Assembly (NCBI GenBank): GCA_900770655.1
Contig: CAAGLA010000012.1
Span: forward strand, 1 to 50,163
Source of the DNA: Bacteroidaceae bacterium
Lineage (GTDB): Bacteria > Bacteroidota > Bacteroidia > Bacteroidales > Bacteroidaceae
Direction: 5' to 3'
DNA: 50,163 nt
Below the pieces are notes generated by a model. It saw nothing but the letters and a program-made list of their open reading frames with translations. It did no database searches and had not been told where the DNA came from. Shown one piece after another: positions 25,143 to 34,473 of the stretch (position 1 is its first letter; every line of letters starts with the position of its first letter). The translations under genes and the position numbers were made by a program.

Positions 25143-26669
25143 TTATTTCTCGTTTTTCTCTTCCAAACCGTAGCTGTATTTCTTGTCGGCCTGTTTCAAA
25201 AGGAACGAAATTACAACAGCAATGAAACCGAACAATGCAAATATGCTCATAGGAACGGTGTAGTCTATTGTGCCGTTTACGGTGTTGTCCTCAATTACAC
25301 TGCCAATAAGAACCGGTACCATTGACAAACCGATGTTCTGTATATAGAATATTATGGCGTATGCCGAACCAAGCTGCTTCATTGGTATAATCTTGGGTAC
25401 TGAAGGCCACATAGCCGACGGTACAAGCGAGAACGCCACACCAAGCATAAGCATAACAATAACGGCAAACCACCACACTCCCAACAGAGGCATTGCAAAG
25501 AGAATATGTACAATTGTAAGTAGAACAGAGCCTGCAAGCATAAGGGTCGCACCTTTACCTACCTTGTCGTAAAGTGAACCGAACAGCGGTGTAAGCAATA
25601 TGGTTCCGAATGGCAGTAGGCCCGGTATCGCTCCGGCAAGTTCCGGGTTTACATTGTATTTTATAATCATAAGGTTTGTGGCAAACTTAAGGAAGGGAAA
25701 TACTGCAGAATAGAACATCAGGCACAGGAATGTAATGAGCCAGAAGCCCTTGTTGCTGAAGATTACCTTCAGGTCGCTCATTTTGAACTGTTCGTCGGGG
25801 TCGGCAGCCTGTGAGGTAACACCGGTCGATTTGTCGAGTTTCTTGTCCATTACACAGTATACTATGTAAGATAGAAGTCCTATGCATAGCGCCGATGCAC
25901 CAATCATAACAGGCATAGAGACCTTTCCTGCTCCTTGCGCTATAGGCAGAGCAAAGAACATTGCGCAGGCAGTACCCACACGCGCGAGAGCAACCTGAAG
26001 TCCCATAGCTAGTGCAAGTTCGTGCCCGGTAAACCACTTTGCAATAACTTTTGTTACGGTAATGCCGGCTATTTCGCAACCTACGCCGTAGATGGCGAAT
26101 CCCAAGCAGGCTATGGCTACTTGTGTAGGTATACCGAATATTTCACCTGTAAAAGTGTCGTTTACTGCGTACCATTTTATAGCCGCACCAATAAACATAA
26201 GCCCTGTACTCATTAGTCCGGTAAAGCGTACTCCCATACGGTCTAGTATAAGACCTCCAAAGAAGAGCATTAGCAGGAATACATTAATGTAGCCGTATGC
26301 TCCTGAGAAGAGACCGTAGTCGTCGCCGCTCCAGCCAAGTCCCTCTATTGTTGTGTCAACGGTAAGGGTGTCGTCCTTCAGTTCTCCATTCTCGTCGGCA
26401 TACATAATCCTGTATACATTGCCGGCAACAATATCCTCTTCGGCTTTTATGGGTTTAAGGCTTACCTTAGACAAAGAGTCGGCCGACATATACGAGCCGT
26501 TGTCGAAATATACAAGCGTTCCTTCTGTCTTTAGGGGAGCTTCGAGCGGGCCCATTACATCGGTGAAGAAGTAGGCCATCATCATTGTGAACGATACAAT
26601 AACGAGGGCGCTCCAGCGAGCTGCTTTTGAATCGTTCAGCCTTCTCTGTAATTTTTGTGTTGTTGTCAT
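25143..26669 (-). CDS. MFS transporter, MFSD1-like, with a large TM1-TM2 loop
   Basis: The 508-residue carrier has 12 predicted helices. Signature segments include FFGGLILDRMG after TM2 and, in the C-terminal half, SAMWPSVPKIIPMKQLGSAY and FYIQNIGLSMVPVLIG. These resemble, by memory, MFSD1, the lysosomal dipeptide carrier. Residues about 40-110 form an unusual hydrophilic insert between TM1 and TM2 (with FDNGSYMSADSLSKV and VYRIMYADENGELKD). It starts 23 bp after the S9 peptidase stop on the same strand. Transport of short peptides released by that enzyme is a reasonable inference, not shown. Confidence 0.75.
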   Translation of the reverse strand: MTTTQKLQRRLNDSKAARWSALVIVSFTMMMAYFFTDVMGPLEAPLKTEGTLVYFDNGSYMSADSLSKVSLKPIKAEEDIVAGNVYRIMYADENGELKDDTLTVDTTIEGLGWSGDDYGLFSGAYGYINVFLLMLFFGGLILDRMGVRFTGLMSTGLMFIGAAIKWYAVNDTFTGEIFGIPTQVAIACLGFAIYGVGCEIAGITVTKVIAKWFTGHELALAMGLQVALARVGTACAMFFALPIAQGAGKVSMPVMIGASALCIGLLSYIVYCVMDKKLDKSTGVTSQAADPDEQFKMSDLKVIFSNKGFWLITFLCLMFYSAVFPFLKFATNLMIIKYNVNPELAGAIPGLLPFGTILLTPLFGSLYDKVGKGATLMLAGSVLLTIVHILFAMPLLGVWWFAVIVMLMLGVAFSLVPSAMWPSVPKIIPMKQLGSAYAIIFYIQNIGLSMVPVLIGSVIEDNTVNGTIDYTVPMSIFALFGFIAVVISFLLKQADKKYSYGLEEKNEK

Positions 26670-26692
26670 AGTAATTTATATATATTCATTCA

Positions 26693-28828
26693 TTAATCTT
26701 TTAACCATCTGTCGAGCCAAGCAAAAAATGTGCGTTGCCACAATATACCGTTCTGTGGCTTTAGCACCCAGTGGTTCTCATCCGGGAAGAGCAGCAGCTG
26801 CGCCGGAACTCCTCTTAGTCGGGCTGCATTGAAGGCTGCCATTGACTGTGATGATAGTATGCGGTAGTCGCGGTCACCGTGTATAAGCAGTATGGGGGTG
26901 TCCCATTTGTCTACAAAACGGTGGGGGGAGTTTGCGTAAGAGCGTCTAACCTCTTCGCTATCTTCGTATGGCGCACCACCGAGGTCCCAGTTGGGGAACC
27001 AGCTCTCTTCCGTTTCGTAGTACTGTTGTTCCATATTGAAGAATCCGTCGTGGGCAATGAATGCCTTGAAACGCTTTTCGTGGTGTCCGGCAAGCCACAT
27101 AGCCGAATAGCCTCCGAAACTTGCTCCAACACACCCTAAGCGGTCGGCATCTACATACGGCTCTTTTGCAATATCGTCAATGGCTGTAAGCAAGTCGCTC
27201 ATACAGTTGCCACCGTAGTTGGTGCTTATCTCTTTGTTCCACTCCAGTCCAAAGCCGGGCAGTCCTCTGCGGTTAGGCGCAATTATTATGTATCCGTTAG
27301 CTGCCATAATCTGGAAATTCCAGCGGTAGCTCCAGAATTGGCTCACCGGAGATTGCGGGCCGCCTTCGCAGAACAGCAAGGTTGGGTATTTCTTTGTGGG
27401 GTCGAAGTTGGGCGGGTAAATAACCCAAGAGTGCAGGTCTTTGCCGTCTACGGCCTTGCACCAGCGTGCCTCTACCTTGCCGGTTGTTATCTGGCTGAAT
27501 ATGTGTGCATTCTCGTTTGTGAGCTGTGTCACTTCGGCTCCGGCCTTTGCCTCCATTGTATAAATGTCGGCCGGTGCGCTCATAGAGACGCGGCTCATCA
27601 CAAGGTGTTTCTTGCCGAGCATTGCAACTGAATTGTAGTCGTGGTCGCCTTCGGTAAGTTTCGTGAGCTTGCCTCTGAGTGTAATATTGTATACCTGAGT
27701 TGTTCCGTGCCAAGTTCCTGTGAAGTAGAGGCTCTTGCTGTTTGGCGCCCAACAGTAGCTGTCTACATTGCTGTCGAATTCTGTAACACCGTCGCTGTTT
27801 GCAACTCCTGTTAGATATGTGCGCTCTCCGGTTGTCAGGTTAAGAATGCTTAGCCTGTTCTGGTCGCTCTCGTAACCGTCGTGCTCCATACTGAGCCAAG
27901 CGAGCTGTTTTCCGTCGGGCGAGAATTTTGGGGCTGTGTCGTAACCGTAACTCGAACTCTCTTCGTTCATCTTGCATAGGTTCTCTGTTGTTCCTGTCTC
28001 AAGATTGTAGAGGTAAATATCGGTGTCGGTGCTCAGGGTATAGTCGCGCCCGCTCTTTTTAATGCAGGCGTATGCTATCTTCTTTGAGTCGTTGCTCCAA
28101 GCAAGCTGCTCAGCTCCACCGAACGGGCGGTTAGGGCAGTCGTACACAGTGCCTTCGAGAAGGTCGCTGCCGGCATCTATACTGTTGCCGTCGAAAGTGG
28201 CTATGAATGGGTGGGGCGCATCTGTAATCCACTCATCCCAGTGCTTGTACATAAGGTCGTCTACAACGAATCCCTGCGCTAATGGAAGGTCGGGGTATAC
28301 ATCGGCTGTAGTAGGCTTTGTCTTTATTCGCTTAATCAGTATTACCTTTGTTTCGTCGGGCGAGAAGAGGAATCCTTCAATATCGCTTTCGTCGTTCGTC
28401 AGTTGTCTGCGCTCTGTACCGTCTGGATTCATCTCCCATATTTGGTTCTTGCCGCTTTCGTTCGAAAGGAAAGCTATCTTGGTTCCGCCCTTAATCCACA
28501 CTGCACTGCTTTCGTTTGCTGCGGTGGTTGTAAGCGCAGCTTTGTTGCTGCCATCAGCACTCATAATATTGAGTGTGTGGTGGCTCTTGTTGTGCTCTAC
28601 ACTATAGTAGCTTATGCCGTAGAGAATGCTGCCGGCATCGGGGGAAACCGAGAACTCCCCAACGCGGCCCATAGCCCAGAGGGCTTCGGGTGTCATAACT
28701 CCCCCCTCTATTCTAATATCGGACTTGCCAATAATAATATTACCGTTGTCGGGAGCCGGGCTCTCCGTTGCTGCCGCTATGCCTGTCATTGTCATTGCTG
28801 CCATAATTGCAAAAACTCTTTTTTTCAT
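26693..28828 (-). CDS. Secreted S9-family peptidase (prolyl oligopeptidase / DPP5-like)
   Basis: The 711-residue protein has a signal peptide (MKKRVFAIMAAMTMTGIAAA), a beta-propeller of WD/PD40-like repeats (about 50-430, with DGSNKAAL, PDGTERRQLT and SPDGKQLAWL) and a C-terminal alpha/beta hydrolase. The catalytic triad is visible: Ser570 in GASFGGYS, Asp654 in HGDRDYRI and His686 in DENHWV. The propeller filters small peptides, so it acts as an exo- or oligopeptidase in the periplasm. It is the first gene of a two-gene operon with an MFS carrier. Confidence 0.88.
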   Translation of the reverse strand: MKKRVFAIMAAMTMTGIAAATESPAPDNGNIIIGKSDIRIEGGVMTPEALWAMGRVGEFSVSPDAGSILYGISYYSVEHNKSHHTLNIMSADGSNKAALTTTAANESSAVWIKGGTKIAFLSNESGKNQIWEMNPDGTERRQLTNDESDIEGFLFSPDETKVILIKRIKTKPTTADVYPDLPLAQGFVVDDLMYKHWDEWITDAPHPFIATFDGNSIDAGSDLLEGTVYDCPNRPFGGAEQLAWSNDSKKIAYACIKKSGRDYTLSTDTDIYLYNLETGTTENLCKMNEESSSYGYDTAPKFSPDGKQLAWLSMEHDGYESDQNRLSILNLTTGERTYLTGVANSDGVTEFDSNVDSYCWAPNSKSLYFTGTWHGTTQVYNITLRGKLTKLTEGDHDYNSVAMLGKKHLVMSRVSMSAPADIYTMEAKAGAEVTQLTNENAHIFSQITTGKVEARWCKAVDGKDLHSWVIYPPNFDPTKKYPTLLFCEGGPQSPVSQFWSYRWNFQIMAANGYIIIAPNRRGLPGFGLEWNKEISTNYGGNCMSDLLTAIDDIAKEPYVDADRLGCVGASFGGYSAMWLAGHHEKRFKAFIAHDGFFNMEQQYYETEESWFPNWDLGGAPYEDSEEVRRSYANSPHRFVDKWDTPILLIHGDRDYRILSSQSMAAFNAARLRGVPAQLLLFPDENHWVLKPQNGILWQRTFFAWLDRWLKD

Positions 28829-28908
28829 TCTTGTATGCTTTATTTTCTGTTTTTTATCTATTGAATTGCATAATTATTAGTTTGTAACCCTTCTATGCAA
28901 AATTGTTG

Positions 28909-28939
28909 CAAAATTACTCATAAATATGTTTATATACAA
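28909..28939 (-). promoter_or_regulatory. Promoter of the S9 peptidase-MFS operon
   Basis: Read on the minus strand: TTG (28937-28939), 20 nt, TAATTTTG (28909-28916). Spacing and both elements fit the Bacteroidota consensus. Confidence 0.7.
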
Positions 28940-29006
28940 TTATAAAATATTAAAAAGTCATTAAACTGTAACTAATAATAAATATGTGATATAAGGATTA
29001 TCACAG

Positions 29007-29037
29007 TTTATTTTTTCGGAAAAAGGTATTATCTTCG
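29007..29037 (+). promoter_or_regulatory. Promoter of mtaB
   Basis: TATCTTCG (29030-29037) is a good -7 element, 17 bp before the start. TTTA (29007-29010) sits at the -33 position with 19-nt spacing. Confidence 0.55.
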
Positions 29038-29054
29038 CACAATATAATTATCAT

Positions 29055-30389
29055 ATGATAGACAACAGCGTTTTCAAAGACAAGAAGGCTATATACTACA
29101 CGCTCGGTTGCAAACTGAACTTTTCGGAAACAGCAACCATTGAAAGGCAGCTGCAGAATGCGGGAATACGTACTGCGCACCGTGGCGAAAAGGCCGATAT
29201 ATGTATAATAAACAGTTGTGCCGTAACACAGGAGGCCGAAAAGAAATGCCGTCAGGCAATACACAAACTGATAAGGCAGAATCCCGGAGCCTTTGTTGTT
29301 GTAACAGGATGCTATGCCCAATTGTCGGCCGAAAAGCTATCTAAGGAGGCCGGGGTAGATGTTGTTCTTGGCATTGACAAGAAAGGTGAGGTACTGGAGC
29401 ATCTTGGTGCTCTCATAAAAGAGGCCGACGGCGGACGCTGGTATACACAGCCAACAAAAGATATTCGTAATTTCGTACACTCTTGTTCGCGTGGCGACCG
29501 TACACGCTATTTCCTCAAGGTGCAGGACGGTTGCGACTATTTCTGTACCTATTGTACAATACCTTTCGCCCGTGGCCGTAGCCGCAACCCCAAGATAGAA
29601 GAACTTGTGGAGAGAGCACGCGGTGCCGCAGCCGAAGGTGGCCGTGAGATTGTCATAACAGGAGTGAATATAGGCGATTTCGGGAAGTCTACAGGCGAGA
29701 GTTTCGTTTCGCTGGTAAAGGCTCTCGATAGAGTAGATGGTATTTCTCGTTACCGCATATCGTCTATAGAACCTAACCTGCTCACCGATGAAACAATAGA
29801 CTATGTCGCATCTTCGCGTGCCTTTATGCCCCATTTTCACATACCTCTGCAGGCCGGAAGCGATGAGGTTCTCAAACTTATGCACCGCCGTTACGACACT
29901 GCGCTTTTTGCAGACAAGATAGCAAAGGTGCGAGAGGCTTTGCCGAATGCTTTCATTGGTGTAGATGTTATTGTGGGTACCCGCGGCGAAACAGAGGAAC
30001 TTTTTCAGCAGGCATACAATTTCATTAAGGGACTCGATATTTCACAGTTGCACGTGTTCAGCTATTCGGAACGCCCCGGAACACAGGCTCTCAAACTCGG
30101 CGGTGCTGTGTCACCTGCCGAAAAGCATCGCCGTAGCCGTCTTCTCATTGAACTAAGCGAGGAGAAACGGTTGGCTTTCTATGAACGTTTCATAGGCAGT
30201 GAGGCTGTAGTCCTTTTTGAGAAACCTCGTTCGGGAATGCCAATGGGCGGCTTTACCGACAACTATATAAGAGTGGAATGTGAACCTCGAAAAGAGCTGG
30301 TAAACCGTCTTGTTCGTGTAAGGCTTGGAGGTTTCAACGAAGATAAATCGGCGCTTTTGGCCGCAGAGATTTTAGGTAATGAATATTAA
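29055..30389 (+). CDS. mtaB: tRNA t6A37 methylthiotransferase MtaB
   Basis: The 444-residue radical-SAM enzyme has the N-terminal MTTase domain, with C19 (TLGCKLNFSE), C55 (INSCAVTQEAEKKC) and C86 (VTGCYAQL) for the auxiliary cluster. The radical-SAM motif C160xxxC164xxC167 lies in DGCDYFCTYCTIPFARGRSR. A TRAM domain ends the protein. It adds methylthio to t6A to make ms2t6A. The CKLNFSE and AVTQEAEKK segments favour MtaB over MiaB/RimO. The glycosyltransferase gene follows closely. Confidence 0.9.
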   Translation: MIDNSVFKDKKAIYYTLGCKLNFSETATIERQLQNAGIRTAHRGEKADICIINSCAVTQEAEKKCRQAIHKLIRQNPGAFVVVTGCYAQLSAEKLSKEAGVDVVLGIDKKGEVLEHLGALIKEADGGRWYTQPTKDIRNFVHSCSRGDRTRYFLKVQDGCDYFCTYCTIPFARGRSRNPKIEELVERARGAAAEGGREIVITGVNIGDFGKSTGESFVSLVKALDRVDGISRYRISSIEPNLLTDETIDYVASSRAFMPHFHIPLQAGSDEVLKLMHRRYDTALFADKIAKVREALPNAFIGVDVIVGTRGETEELFQQAYNFIKGLDISQLHVFSYSERPGTQALKLGGAVSPAEKHRRSRLLIELSEEKRLAFYERFIGSEAVVLFEKPRSGMPMGGFTDNYIRVECEPRKELVNRLVRVRLGGFNEDKSALLAAEILGNEY

Positions 30390-30408
30390 ACCCATATTTC
30401 AGTCTTGT

Positions 30409-31425
30409 ATGGAAAGGGTTGCTGTCATAATCTTGAACTATAACGGTGCAGCTATGCTACGCACTTTTCTGCCTTCCGTGCTGGAATACTCTGCCGGCGC
30501 TACAGTCGTTGTGGCCGATAACGCATCAACCGATGATTCTCTACAGCTGCTGCACGATTCTTTTCCCACAGTTAAGGTTTTGCAGTTCGACAAGAACTAT
30601 GGCTTTGCCGGTGGCTATAACCGTGCTCTTGAACTCATAGATAAAGAATATTGCCTTTTGCTAAACTCCGATGTTGAAGTAACCGAAGGGTGGCTTGTTC
30701 CATTGCTGTCGTTTATGGGCAATAATAGAGAAGCGGTAGCCTGTCAGCCGAAAATCCTTGCATACAAGCAGAAGCGGTATTTTGAATATGCGGGCGCATC
30801 GGGCGGCTTTATAGACCGTTACGGTTACCCATACTGTCGTGGCCGTATATTCACATCCACCGAAGAGGACAAAGGGCAATACAACGATATTTGCAGCGTT
30901 TTTTGGGCAACGGGAGCAGCATTGCTGGTGCGAAGAAACGAGTACCTTGCAGCAGGAGGGCTCGACGAGCGTTTCTTTGCCCATATGGAAGAGATTGATT
31001 TGTGTTGGCGTATGCTTGCGCGTGGCGGTAGAATATATGTTGTACCGCAGAGTGTTGTTTACCACGTTGGTGGTGCCACGCTTGAGAAAAGCAACCCGAA
31101 GAAGACATATCTTAACTTCCGCAACAATCTGCTTATGCTTCACAAGAATTTGCTGCCGGCCGAATATGCAAAGGTTATGCGCACGCGTACCTTGCTCGAT
31201 TATATTGCCGCCTTTAAGTTCCTTCTTTCGTTTTCTTGGGGCAATTTCAAAGCTGTGCTAAAGGCGCGTCGCGATTTTAAACGTATGCGCGATAGCTACA
31301 GCGCTGTACGCAAGGAAAATATGGAGAAAACCATTGTGGGTAGAATAGAAGAGAGGAGCAAATTTTCAATATTGTGGCAATATTATGCCTGCCGTAAAAA
31401 GAGATTCTCTCAATTAAGTAAGTAA
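30409..31425 (+). CDS. Glycosyltransferase family 2 (rhamnosyltransferase-like)
   Basis: From ATG 30409 the protein has 338 residues. Motifs are VAVIILNYNG at the start, VVVADNASTDDS (about 36-47), NYGFAGGYNRAL (about 63-74) and the metal-binding LLNSDVEV (about 84-91). The C-terminal part (ATGAALLVRRNEYL, FFAHMEEIDLCWR) is typical of the WbbL-type rhamnosyltransferases. A start at 30379 overlaps mtaB by 11 bp and adds ten residues before the first beta strand, so the later ATG was preferred. Confidence 0.85.
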   Translation: MERVAVIILNYNGAAMLRTFLPSVLEYSAGATVVVADNASTDDSLQLLHDSFPTVKVLQFDKNYGFAGGYNRALELIDKEYCLLLNSDVEVTEGWLVPLLSFMGNNREAVACQPKILAYKQKRYFEYAGASGGFIDRYGYPYCRGRIFTSTEEDKGQYNDICSVFWATGAALLVRRNEYLAAGGLDERFFAHMEEIDLCWRMLARGGRIYVVPQSVVYHVGGATLEKSNPKKTYLNFRNNLLMLHKNLLPAEYAKVMRTRTLLDYIAAFKFLLSFSWGNFKAVLKARRDFKRMRDSYSAVRKENMEKTIVGRIEERSKFSILWQYYACRKKRFSQLSK

Positions 31426-31428
31426 ATT

Positions 31429-32133
31429 ATGGAGAGTGCATTATATCTGTTGCCTGTAACACTTGGCGACACCCCGACATCGACCGTATTGCCGGCTTAC
31501 AATAGCGAAGTAATAGCCGGTATACGTCATTTTATAGTTGAGAATGTGCGTTCGGCACGGCGCTTTCTGCGCAAGGTAGACCCTCAGTTCGACATTGACG
31601 GCTCGCAGTTCTACGAACTGAACAAACATACATCTCCCGAAGCTGTTTCCGCCTATCTTGCCCCTTTGTCGAAAGGTCTTCCGGTTGGTGTAATATCTGA
31701 GGCAGGCTGTCCGGCTGTGGCCGACCCGGGCGCCGATGTCGTTGCCATAGCACAACGTAAAGGGTACAGGGTGGTTCCGCTTGTAGGCCCATCGAGTATA
31801 ATCCTGTCGGTAATGGCTTCGGGTTTCAATGGCCAGAGCTTTGCTTTCAACGGCTATCTTCCTGTAAAGCCCGACGAGCGTGTAAAGCGGTTGCGTCAGT
31901 TGGAACAGCGCATATACAACGAAGAGCAGACACAGATATTCATAGAAACGCCTTACCGTAACGGTAAAATGGTTGAAGATATTCTCGTAACCTGCCGCCC
32001 GCAGACAAAGCTATGTATTGCTGCTAATCTCACTTGTGAAGGGGAGTATGTACGTACACGCACGGTAAAGGAGTGGAAAGGCCGCGTGCCGGATCTTTCC
32101 AAAATCCCCTGCATATTCTTGTTGTATAAATAG
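31429..32133 (+). CDS. SAM-dependent methyltransferase, RsmI-like (tetrapyrrole methylase fold)
   Basis: The 234-residue protein has the tetrapyrrole methylase fold with GVISEAGCPAVADPGADVV (about 84-102) and VPLVGPSSIILSVMASGFNG (about 111-130), the segments that bind SAM in RsmI. RsmI methylates C1402 of 16S rRNA at the ribose. This protein is shorter than E. coli RsmI (286) and its N-terminus LYLLPVTLGDTP is a distinct Bacteroidetes subtype, so the substrate is uncertain. It starts 3 bp after the glycosyltransferase gene. Confidence 0.78.
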   Translation: MESALYLLPVTLGDTPTSTVLPAYNSEVIAGIRHFIVENVRSARRFLRKVDPQFDIDGSQFYELNKHTSPEAVSAYLAPLSKGLPVGVISEAGCPAVADPGADVVAIAQRKGYRVVPLVGPSSIILSVMASGFNGQSFAFNGYLPVKPDERVKRLRQLEQRIYNEEQTQIFIETPYRNGKMVEDILVTCRPQTKLCIAANLTCEGEYVRTRTVKEWKGRVPDLSKIPCIFLLYK

Positions 32134-32202
32134 AACGGGGTGTTTGCGTTCGGTATTGTCCGTAGCAAAGGCCGGGCGCTGTATTATTGGAGGTGAGTAA
32201 GG

Positions 32203-34230
32203 TTATTCCTTTATCTTAAGCAGTTCCTCTAACTTGAACATTTCGTCGCGGTATTGTGCAGCCTCTATAAACTCCATTTTGTCGGCAGCCTCTTTCATAA
32301 GCTTGCGGGTGCGCTCTATGCTCTTCTTCAGCTGTTCGGCACTCATATATTCCACAATAGGGTCGCAGGCAATGGCTGTGGTGAAGTTTTCTTCGCTATA
32401 CATCTTGGACTTCTTGTCGTTGGCGGAATCCTTCTTGCCTATTGCCAAAGCATTGCTTATCTCTTTCTTTATCTGTGTGGGGGTAATGCCATTTTCTTGG
32501 TTGTAGCGCATCTGCTTTTCACGGCGACGGGAGGTTTCGTCAATTGTCTGTCGCATACTGTCGGTAATCTTGTCGGCGTAGAAAATGACTAGCCCGTTTA
32601 CGTTGCGGGCTGCGCGGCCTGCAGTCTGCGTGAGTGAACGGTGGCAACGCAGGAAACCCTCCTTGTCGGCATCGAGTATGGCAACGAGTGAAACTTCGGG
32701 TAGGTCGAGCCCTTCGCGTAAAAGGTTTACGCCAATAAGTACATCGTATATGCCCTCGCGAAGGTCGGTCATAATCTGTATTCTATCGAGCGTGTCTACG
32801 TCGCTGTGTATATAGTTGCATCGTACACCGTTCTTTTTCAGGTAGTCTGTAAGCTCTTCGGCCATTCTTTTGGTGAGTGTGGTAACAAGCACTCTCTCTT
32901 CCCTCTCTACGCGCAACTGTATCTCTTCCATAAGGTCGTCTACTTGGTTGGCTATGGGGCGTACCTCTATCACCGGGTCTAAAAGGCCGGTGGGGCGTAT
33001 CACCTGTTCTACGACAACGCCTTCGCTGCGGCTCAGCTCGTAGTCGGCAGGTGTGGCGCTGACATATATTGTCTGGGGTGTCAGCTCTTCAAATTCGTTG
33101 AACTTCAAAGGCCTGTTGTCGAACGCTGCCGGCAGGCGGAATCCATACTCCACTAGGTTTGTCTTGCGTGCTCTGTCGCCGCCGTACATTGCGTGAATCT
33201 GTGGTACGCTCACGTGGCTTTCGTCAATAACCAAAAGAAAATCTTCGGGGAAGAAGTCGAGCAGGCAGTATGGGCGTGTTCCGGCCTCTCGCCCGTCGAA
33301 ATAGCGTGAATAGTTCTCTATACCCGAACAGTGTCCAAGCTCGCGCAACATCTCAATATCGTATGTAACGCGCTCCTGTAGTCTTTTGGCTTCAAGCGGC
33401 TTGCCTATCTCGCGGAAGTACTCAACCCTGTCGGCGAGGTCTTTTTCTATCTCAACAATGGCACGTTCTGTGCTCTCTTTGGTTGTCATAAAAAGGTTCG
33501 CCGGGTATATCTTGTAGTCGTCGAATGAGGCAATTCGTGTTCCATTTACGCAGTCAATCTCTTCAATGCCGTCAATATCATCGTCCCAGAATGTAATGCG
33601 CAGTATGTGGTCGCTATATGCAAGGCTCACCTCTACGGTGTCGCCTTTTACTCTGAAGTTACCGCGTGAGAGTTCAATATCGTTGCGGGTGTAGAGGCTG
33701 CCTACAAGCTTGCGCAGAAAAACATTACGGTCTATCTTGTCGCCCACACGCACCTCTATGACATTCTTGTAGAAGTCGCCCGGGTTACCCATTCCATATA
33801 TGCACGACACCGATGATATTACAACGACATCCTTTCTGCCCGACAACAAAGCCGATGTGGCTGCAAGGCGCAGCTTGTCAATCTCGTCATTAATAGCAAG
33901 GTCCTTCTCTATGTAAATGTCGCTCGACGGAATATATGCTTCGGGCTGGTAGTAGTCGTAGTACGAAACATAGTATTCCACGGCGTTGTTCGGGAAGAAT
34001 CCTTTGAATTCGTTGTATAGCTGTGCCGCGAGTGTCTTGTTGTGGCTTAGTATAAGGGTAGGGCGGTTTATCTCTTTTATTACATTTGCCAGAGTAAATG
34101 TCTTGCCCGAACCTGTTACACCAAGCAGAGTCTGCGCCGCGGTTCCGTTCTTTATGCCTTCGACAAGTTGTGCAATAGCCTCAGGCTGGTCGCCCATAGG
34201 AGAATAATCCGATATTAGCTGAAACTTCAT
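32203..34230 (-). CDS. uvrB: Excinuclease ABC subunit B
   Basis: The 675-residue protein is full length. It has Walker A GVTGSGKTFTLANV (about 39-52), the beta-hairpin YYDYYQPEAYIPSSD (about 90-104), helicase motifs including DESH and QTAGRAARN, and the C-terminal UVR domain (MKEAADKMEFIEAAQYRDEM). It verifies DNA damage and loads UvrC. It is transcribed alone and converges with the methyltransferase gene. Confidence 0.97.
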   Translation of the reverse strand: MKFQLISDYSPMGDQPEAIAQLVEGIKNGTAAQTLLGVTGSGKTFTLANVIKEINRPTLILSHNKTLAAQLYNEFKGFFPNNAVEYYVSYYDYYQPEAYIPSSDIYIEKDLAINDEIDKLRLAATSALLSGRKDVVVISSVSCIYGMGNPGDFYKNVIEVRVGDKIDRNVFLRKLVGSLYTRNDIELSRGNFRVKGDTVEVSLAYSDHILRITFWDDDIDGIEEIDCVNGTRIASFDDYKIYPANLFMTTKESTERAIVEIEKDLADRVEYFREIGKPLEAKRLQERVTYDIEMLRELGHCSGIENYSRYFDGREAGTRPYCLLDFFPEDFLLVIDESHVSVPQIHAMYGGDRARKTNLVEYGFRLPAAFDNRPLKFNEFEELTPQTIYVSATPADYELSRSEGVVVEQVIRPTGLLDPVIEVRPIANQVDDLMEEIQLRVEREERVLVTTLTKRMAEELTDYLKKNGVRCNYIHSDVDTLDRIQIMTDLREGIYDVLIGVNLLREGLDLPEVSLVAILDADKEGFLRCHRSLTQTAGRAARNVNGLVIFYADKITDSMRQTIDETSRRREKQMRYNQENGITPTQIKKEISNALAIGKKDSANDKKSKMYSEENFTTAIACDPIVEYMSAEQLKKSIERTRKLMKEAADKMEFIEAAQYRDEMFKLEELLKIKE

Positions 34231-34252
34231 TTGAATGAATTTTTAGAACTTG

Positions 34253-34283
34253 CGAATATAGCTGTTTTTCATCATCTGTGCAA
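34253..34283 (-). promoter_or_regulatory. Promoter of uvrB
   Basis: On the minus strand: TTG (34281-34283), 20 nt, TATATTCG (34253-34260), ending 22 bp before the start codon. Both elements fit. Confidence 0.7.
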
Positions 34284-34347
34284 GAGTGAGGATTGTTAAG
34301 CGGTTTATCCGGTATAAATGTGCAATGATAGGAATAAACTCTGTTGC

Positions 34348-34377
34348 TTGTCCTAAAAAGTGTTTATGCTAATTTTG
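34348..34377 (+). promoter_or_regulatory. Promoter of the DUF3472 gene
   Basis: TTG (34348-34350), 19 nt, TAATTTTG (34370-34377). The leader to the start at 34474 would be about 90 nt. Confidence 0.55.
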
Positions 34378-34473
34378 AGATTTGGTATTTTTTTTATAAC
34401 TTGCAAATTATTTCCAATCTGTATGTTGTTAAGTGGATAATACCATTTCTATATTGTTTAATAAATGTCAATT

